Shown here: one piece after another, positions 6,936-10,510 of the stretch
How the letters are laid out: every line of letters starts with the position of its first letter
Numbering within the stretch: position 1 is the stretch's first letter
NCBI GenBank assembly: GCA_005789925.1
Contig: SXWG01000040.1
Span: forward strand, 1-10,510
Reading direction: 5' to 3'
From: Actinomycetota bacterium
GTDB lineage: Bacteria > Actinomycetota > Acidimicrobiia > Acidimicrobiales > Ilumatobacteraceae
DNA length: 10,510 nt
Position numbers and translations under genes: made by a program
The notes under the pieces: model-generated
What the model was told of the DNA's origin: nothing
What the model saw: the letters and a program-made list of their open reading frames with translations, nothing else
Databases searched by the model: none

Positions 6936-8750
6936 TCAGGAGCGAAGCTTGACGTTGCCCTTATCGCTTCCAACGCGGGGCACGCTTGTAGTTGCAGTAC
7001 ACGTCAACTTGAGGCCTGTTCGTATGTCAGGGGTCTTCACGAGAACTGTCGATCGCTTGCTACGCACTGACTTGCCCGTCGTGACCTTCCCTTTCTGATC
7101 AACACAGCGAATTCCGAATGTTCCGACTTTGCCGGTAATCGGCAAGTTTGACTGACGAGTGAATGTGCATGAGACAAACCGTTTGGACTTGACGGTCAGG
7201 TATTGAACGACGCCACATCGTGCCGTCTTGTACCCGTCTTTTGGCCCGATTCCATTCAAAGGAACTCCAAATGGTGTGAACTGAAGCCGCGGAGCCGAAT
7301 AGTGCATGTCAGGCACTTCGATGATGTATCCGGCATTCGAATCGAAATAATTAGCCGCGAGTGGTTGCACCGTAGATGCTGTCTTCCCCGTCACCGCATC
7401 TTGAACTTTGGGCTCATTGAGCGCAAGAGACAAGATGTCGAGAGTTCCACTTGCTTTGGTGCCTTTCTCTGCGTCGTTGTCTATGCGGTACACGGTTACT
7501 AACTGACTAAGTTCCTGAGCGGATCGTGCTGGATATTCGAAATAGTCAAGACCCACTTGTGGCAAGTACACCTGGTAGGTACCCACATGTTCCGTTCCAT
7601 CAGGGCGCAAGTGTGGCGATGCCGCAAACGAATAGAACACGGTGTTCTGCCCTTGATTGATGTAGAGAAATTCCGGCTCCTTGTAGAAGGAAGCGTTGCT
7701 TGCCCACCACAATCCGTTCATTGGCCCCCAGCCATCATTGCGCGACCGAAAATACTCACCTGCGAGGATCAATTGTTGTCCAGCTGCTTTCTCGACATCA
7801 CACATTGGCAACCATGCATCTCCCGATCGCGTGTCAACACCAAAGTTTCCGCACTGCTTTGCTGTGACTTCCGCTGCAGAAGGGTTGGTCACGACGACAG
7901 GTGAAAGCGTGAAGTTGATTTCGTTTGAGGCGTTACTTGCAGACTTCGTGTACCCCGCCTGCTTGGCGGTGTCGACTTTCGCGGTGAGAGCTACTTGATA
8001 CGGCTCATCGAGAGTTCCCAACCTGATTTTCAGCCCAAGTTTGTCGGTTTCTTTCAGAAGCGAGGAGAGGTCATAGTTCTTCCATGTATCGACGGGTGCG
8101 GACTCGAAGTACCCGAGGCTTGTCGCCGTGGCGGGAAGCAACATCATGTTCATGGTGTAGGCGTCTTGCTGTCCAGACTTTGTGAAAGACAGCCTCAAGC
8201 TTGAGGGCAACGGTGCACCATTCAAGGTCGCTTCAAAACAACCCACTTCTGTTGCCGACTTGCATTCCGTCCATGTGCCACTTTGCGGAGCTGTGTCCGC
8301 AGGTATCTCGTAATCACATGTCTTGCCATTACCCCAGTTCGCACCGACTGATGCATTTCCCGCATTAACAAGAATGATCTGCACGAACTGACCTGTACGC
8401 GGACGTACAGAGAAACTCTCGGTAAGTGGAGCAGTAATACGAAGAGCGGTGTCAGACTCAACCACGATCGAAATCGGTTTCACTAGGTTTTCGGCGGCTG
8501 GAAGCACACCTCCGCTCGAGAAACCCAAAGAGAAATAGATTTGGTAATTCCGTGCAGCAACTGATGAGTAGTTCTTGCCTTGCCAGACGAACTCTTTGCC
8601 CGGTTCAAAGCATTGATTCGAAGTCGGAAAGACCAACTTCCCGATGATTGGGCGAGCGGTGTCTGCACTCGCAGGGAATGCATTAGGCGTGGCCGCGACG
8701 CCAGCAGTCACCACGGACAGTATCGAGGCAACCAAGAGTTTGAACTTCAT
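6936..8750 (-). CDS. Secreted protein of unknown function (604 aa)
   Basis: I do not recognise this family. The N-terminus is a clear Sec signal peptide: MKFK, a hydrophobic stretch from about residue 5 to 20, and a likely cleavage after ASA at 27-29. The mature protein is rich in Ser, Thr, Val and aromatic residues, with alternating patterns suggesting beta-sandwich domains. It has ten cysteines (47, 145, 163, 171, 300, 317, 512, 528, 549, 584), an even number compatible with disulfides. The C-terminal 95 residues are basic and contain a TGLKLTCTATTSV segment (578-590), similar to the closing strand of bacterial Ig-like domains. There is no sortase motif, lipobox or C-terminal membrane helix, so release or non-covalent wall attachment is likely. 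It precedes the rhamnosidase by 26 bases and is divergent from the TIM-barrel gene. A glycan-binding or surface role is conjecture. Confidence 0.85.
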   Translation of the reverse strand: MKFKLLVASILSVVTAGVAATPNAFPASADTARPIIGKLVFPTSNQCFEPGKEFVWQGKNYSSVAARNYQIYFSLGFSSGGVLPAAENLVKPISIVVESDTALRITAPLTESFSVRPRTGQFVQIILVNAGNASVGANWGNGKTCDYEIPADTAPQSGTWTECKSATEVGCFEATLNGAPLPSSLRLSFTKSGQQDAYTMNMMLLPATATSLGYFESAPVDTWKNYDLSSLLKETDKLGLKIRLGTLDEPYQVALTAKVDTAKQAGYTKSASNASNEINFTLSPVVVTNPSAAEVTAKQCGNFGVDTRSGDAWLPMCDVEKAAGQQLILAGEYFRSRNDGWGPMNGLWWASNASFYKEPEFLYINQGQNTVFYSFAASPHLRPDGTEHVGTYQVYLPQVGLDYFEYPARSAQELSQLVTVYRIDNDAEKGTKASGTLDILSLALNEPKVQDAVTGKTASTVQPLAANYFDSNAGYIIEVPDMHYSAPRLQFTPFGVPLNGIGPKDGYKTARCGVVQYLTVKSKRFVSCTFTRQSNLPITGKVGTFGIRCVDQKGKVTTGKSVRSKRSTVLVKTPDIRTGLKLTCTATTSVPRVGSDKGNVKLRS

Positions 8751-8756
8751 CAGAAC

Positions 8757-8762
8757 ACTGTA
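8757..8762 (-). promoter_or_regulatory. -10 box of the secreted-protein gene
   Basis: On the minus strand TACAGT lies 6 nt before the ATG at 8750, with no Shine-Dalgarno between, so the transcript is probably leaderless. It shares the 49-base divergent region with the promoter of the TIM-barrel gene. Confidence 0.55.
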
Positions 8763-8763
8763 A

Positions 8764-8791
8764 TTGGCTTAGAACGACACCCCGTTAGAGT
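8764..8791 (+). promoter_or_regulatory. Promoter of the TIM-barrel gene
   Basis: TAGAGT (8786-8791) lies 8 nt before the GTG at 8800. A TTGGCT hexamer (8764-8769), four of six matches to TTGACA, sits 16 bp upstream as a possible -35. This is the only promoter in the window where a plausible -35 accompanies the -10. Confidence 0.5.
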
Positions 8792-8799
8792 CCCGACTA

Positions 8800-9636
8800 G
8801 TGACCTCGCGACCTCCAGACGTTGACCTCACCCTGTGCTGGGGAACTCTTCGCGGGGTTGGCCTACAAACGCTCCTCTCTGCCGCAGCCATTGCAGGTTT
8901 CGAGCACGTCACAGCGTCGATTGTCGAGCATCGAAGCGACTTAGGTAGCGGTATTGAAGATGTACGCGACGTCATTACCTCGACCGGAGTGGACGTCATC
9001 TGCGTCGAACCTGTCATTCGTCCGCTACCTGGACTGCCACATCCCGGTTCGATTCATGAACGATTGCGCGCCTACCTCGAATACGAACTTCAAGACGTAC
9101 TTGATGCTGCGGTTGCCATCGGTGCCACATACGTCAATATCGCCCATTTTCTTGGTCGTAGCGGCGATATTGAATCGATTGCAGATGCGGTCGGCAACAT
9201 CGCGAAACACGCTCAGATTCGAGGACTCGAAGCCACACTTGAATTCATCCCGGGCACGGGAATTGCGAATCTCGCTGATGCGCTGCACGTCCTTGACCGC
9301 TGCCAAAGCGACAATGTCCGTTTGATGATCGATACATATCATCTCCATAACTCTGGCGGAGTCACGAGGGACTTCGACCGAATTCCATCAGGCCTTGTTC
9401 GAGCTATTCAAGTGTCCGATACCGCTGTTGACCTGCGACGCTCTGGTTCGGATTTCTCTCAACGCCTCATGCCCGGCAAGGGCACACTTCCGCTCGCCGC
9501 ACTCATCGATGCTGCTCGTCGGAACAACCCATCTGTCGAACTGCATGTCGAAGTGTTCAATGAAGACCTGCTGAAACAATTCACGCCGGCACAGGTTGCT
9601 ACAGCCGCCCGAGAGGCAGTCGATCTGCTCACGTGA
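8800..9636 (+). CDS. Xylose isomerase-like TIM-barrel protein
   Basis: This is a 278-residue member of the AP_endonuc_2/xylose-isomerase-like TIM-barrel superfamily, usually metal-dependent sugar or sugar-phosphate isomerases and epimerases. Seen: LEFIPGTG at 147-154 (metal ligand candidate E148), IDTYH at 177-181 (D178, H181), IQVSD at 203-207, MPGKG at 224-228 and HVEVFN at 249-254 (E251). D178, H181 and Q204 have the same relative spacing as D183, H186 and H209 of D-psicose epimerase as I recall it, so glutamine replaces the third histidine ligand; Q at this place followed by a PGxG motif occurs in a recognised subset of the superfamily. The GTG start follows a TAGAGT box by 8 nt. It is divergent from the secreted protein and 36 bases before rmuC. 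The substrate is unknown; hydroxypyruvate-isomerase-like or dehydratase roles are also possible. Confidence 0.88.
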   Translation: MTSRPPDVDLTLCWGTLRGVGLQTLLSAAAIAGFEHVTASIVEHRSDLGSGIEDVRDVITSTGVDVICVEPVIRPLPGLPHPGSIHERLRAYLEYELQDVLDAAVAIGATYVNIAHFLGRSGDIESIADAVGNIAKHAQIRGLEATLEFIPGTGIANLADALHVLDRCQSDNVRLMIDTYHLHNSGGVTRDFDRIPSGLVRAIQVSDTAVDLRRSGSDFSQRLMPGKGTLPLAALIDAARRNNPSVELHVEVFNEDLLKQFTPAQVATAAREAVDLLT

Positions 9637-9659
9637 GCCATCCGCATACACCCCTCGCC

Positions 9660-9665
9660 TACCCT
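9660..9665 (+). promoter_or_regulatory. -10 box of rmuC
   Basis: TACCCT lies 7 nt before the ATG at 9673 within the 36-base gap after the TIM-barrel gene. No Shine-Dalgarno is visible. It suggests that rmuC is transcribed from its own leaderless promoter. Confidence 0.45.
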
Positions 9666-9672
9666 TCCTGAC

Positions 9673-10510
9673 ATGGAACTCATGAGCATCGTCCTCATCG
9701 TCTGCGCCTTCGCCCTGGTGGCCTACCAAGCGTGGAGGACATCGAGCCGCACGCCGACCGATACAACGGGCCCCAGTGTCTTCGACGCTCACGCGCTCAA
9801 GTCCGACATCGCCTCCGAGTTGTCGCGAACGGTGCAAGAAACAGTCAACAGCACGGTCGCAAGTGCAATGGACAGACTGAGCGAGCGAGCACGGGCCGAC
9901 CGCGAGGAATCCATTCGTATGGCCGCAGAGAAAATCGCGACGTCTGGTGGCGAACAACTCGGTGCACGAGCTCAAGTCATCGACACGACTCTCCAAAATC
10001 TCTCCAATCAAATGAGTACCCGCCTTGACGAGCTCTCGAAAGAGCTTCAAAGTCTCCGGCAGACAAACAACACGCAATACGACAATGTCGGCAAGGCCGT
10101 CGAGGCACTCACCAGACGAACCGACAATCTAAACGAAATCCTCTCCAGCTCACAGAAGCGCGGCCAGTGGGGCGAGCGGGTCGTTGAAGACATGCTGCGT
10201 GCGGTCGGGTTCATCGAGGGCGTGAACTATGCGAAGCAAGACGTGAACGCTGTCGGGGGACGTCCGGACTACAAGTTCCTCATGCCACCGAGTCGCGTGC
10301 TCTTCATGGACGTCAAGTTCCCTCTCGATCGCTACGCCGAGCATTTCAACGCAGACAATGACGCCCTCCGTCAGCAGGCGAAGGCCGAATTCGTGAAGGC
10401 AGTGAAGGGCCACATCGACGCCCTGGCCAAGCGCGACTACGTCCTAAACGCCAAAGAAGAGGCCCTCGACTACGTGCTCATGTTCCTGCCAAATGAGAGC
10501 ATCTCGGGCT
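9673..10510 (+). CDS. rmuC: DNA recombination protein RmuC, C-terminus missing
   Basis: RmuC is a membrane-anchored, nuclease-like protein that limits DNA rearrangements such as recombination between inverted repeats. Some 279 codons are visible before the window ends. Seen: an N-terminal hydrophobic anchor (about residues 4-19), a long helical, probably coiled-coil region (about 38-160) rich in Gln, Glu, Arg and Leu, and then the conserved RmuC core with GQWGERVVEDML at 164-175, GRPDY at 196-200, FMDVKFPLDRY at 211-221 and LMFLPNES at 269-276. D199, D213 and K215 make a PD-(D/E)xK-like nuclease signature. The start is the ATG at 9673, placed 7 nt after a TANNNT box; a second ATG at 9682 would remove three residues. 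A housekeeping gene, functionally unrelated to the upstream sugar enzyme. Confidence 0.95.
   Translation, partial: MELMSIVLIVCAFALVAYQAWRTSSRTPTDTTGPSVFDAHALKSDIASELSRTVQETVNSTVASAMDRLSERARADREESIRMAAEKIATSGGEQLGARAQVIDTTLQNLSNQMSTRLDELSKELQSLRQTNNTQYDNVGKAVEALTRRTDNLNEILSSSQKRGQWGERVVEDMLRAVGFIEGVNYAKQDVNAVGGRPDYKFLMPPSRVLFMDVKFPLDRYAEHFNADNDALRQQAKAEFVKAVKGHIDALAKRDYVLNAKEEALDYVLMFLPNESISG

Noticed and set aside
9388..10077. Open frame of 229 codons on the minus strand
   Set aside because: It crosses antisense through the end of the TIM-barrel gene, the gap and the start of rmuC; both overlapped proteins are well supported, and its translation shows no recognisable motif.
1..10510. CRISPR arrays, insertion sequences, attachment sites, defence or toxin-antitoxin genes
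   Set aside because: No regularly spaced repeats, transposase or integrase motifs, or small two-gene toxin modules were seen; genes are tightly packed and have ordinary metabolic or housekeeping signatures.

Overview
The window looks like chromosome of a planktonic actinobacterium, perhaps class Acidimicrobiia. This is inferred from GC in the mid-50s by eye, frequent GTG starts, and start codons that mostly lack a Shine-Dalgarno site but follow a TANNNT box at 6-9 nt, the signature of actinobacterial leaderless transcription. I cannot confirm taxonomy from one window. Eight protein genes fill almost all of it. I see no RNA genes, mobile elements, CRISPR arrays or long repeats, and no non-coding stretch reaches 300 bases (the longest is about 67).

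Bases 1-2619, minus strand: a probable three-gene operon in the order DMT-family permease, cyclopropane-fatty-acyl-phospholipid synthase (cfa), short-chain dehydrogenase (cut by the window start). Gaps are 40 and 45 bases. The cfa product modifies membrane phospholipids; the substrates of the permease and dehydrogenase cannot be read from sequence.

Bases 2687-4597, plus strand: a complete alkyl-sulfatase (metallo-beta-lactamase plus dimerisation plus SCP2-like domains, SdsA1 type), divergent from the permease and apparently cytoplasmic. It is convergent, with 8 bases between stop codons, with a minus-strand GH78-type alpha-L-rhamnosidase (4606-6909). Upstream of the rhamnosidase, on the same strand, lies an orphan secreted protein of 604 residues (6936-8750).

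Bases 8751-10510, plus strand: a divergent xylose-isomerase-like TIM-barrel protein (8800-9636), then the N-terminal two-thirds or so of RmuC (9673 onward, cut by the window end). The sulfatase, rhamnosidase and TIM-barrel sugar enzyme together suggest scavenging of sulfate esters and plant- or algal-type glycosides, but no shared pathway is demonstrated. I did not find a clear undescribed multi-gene system. The most notable signals are the consistent leaderless promoter architecture, the orphan secreted protein paired with the rhamnosidase, and the intracellular form of normally exported hydrolase types.
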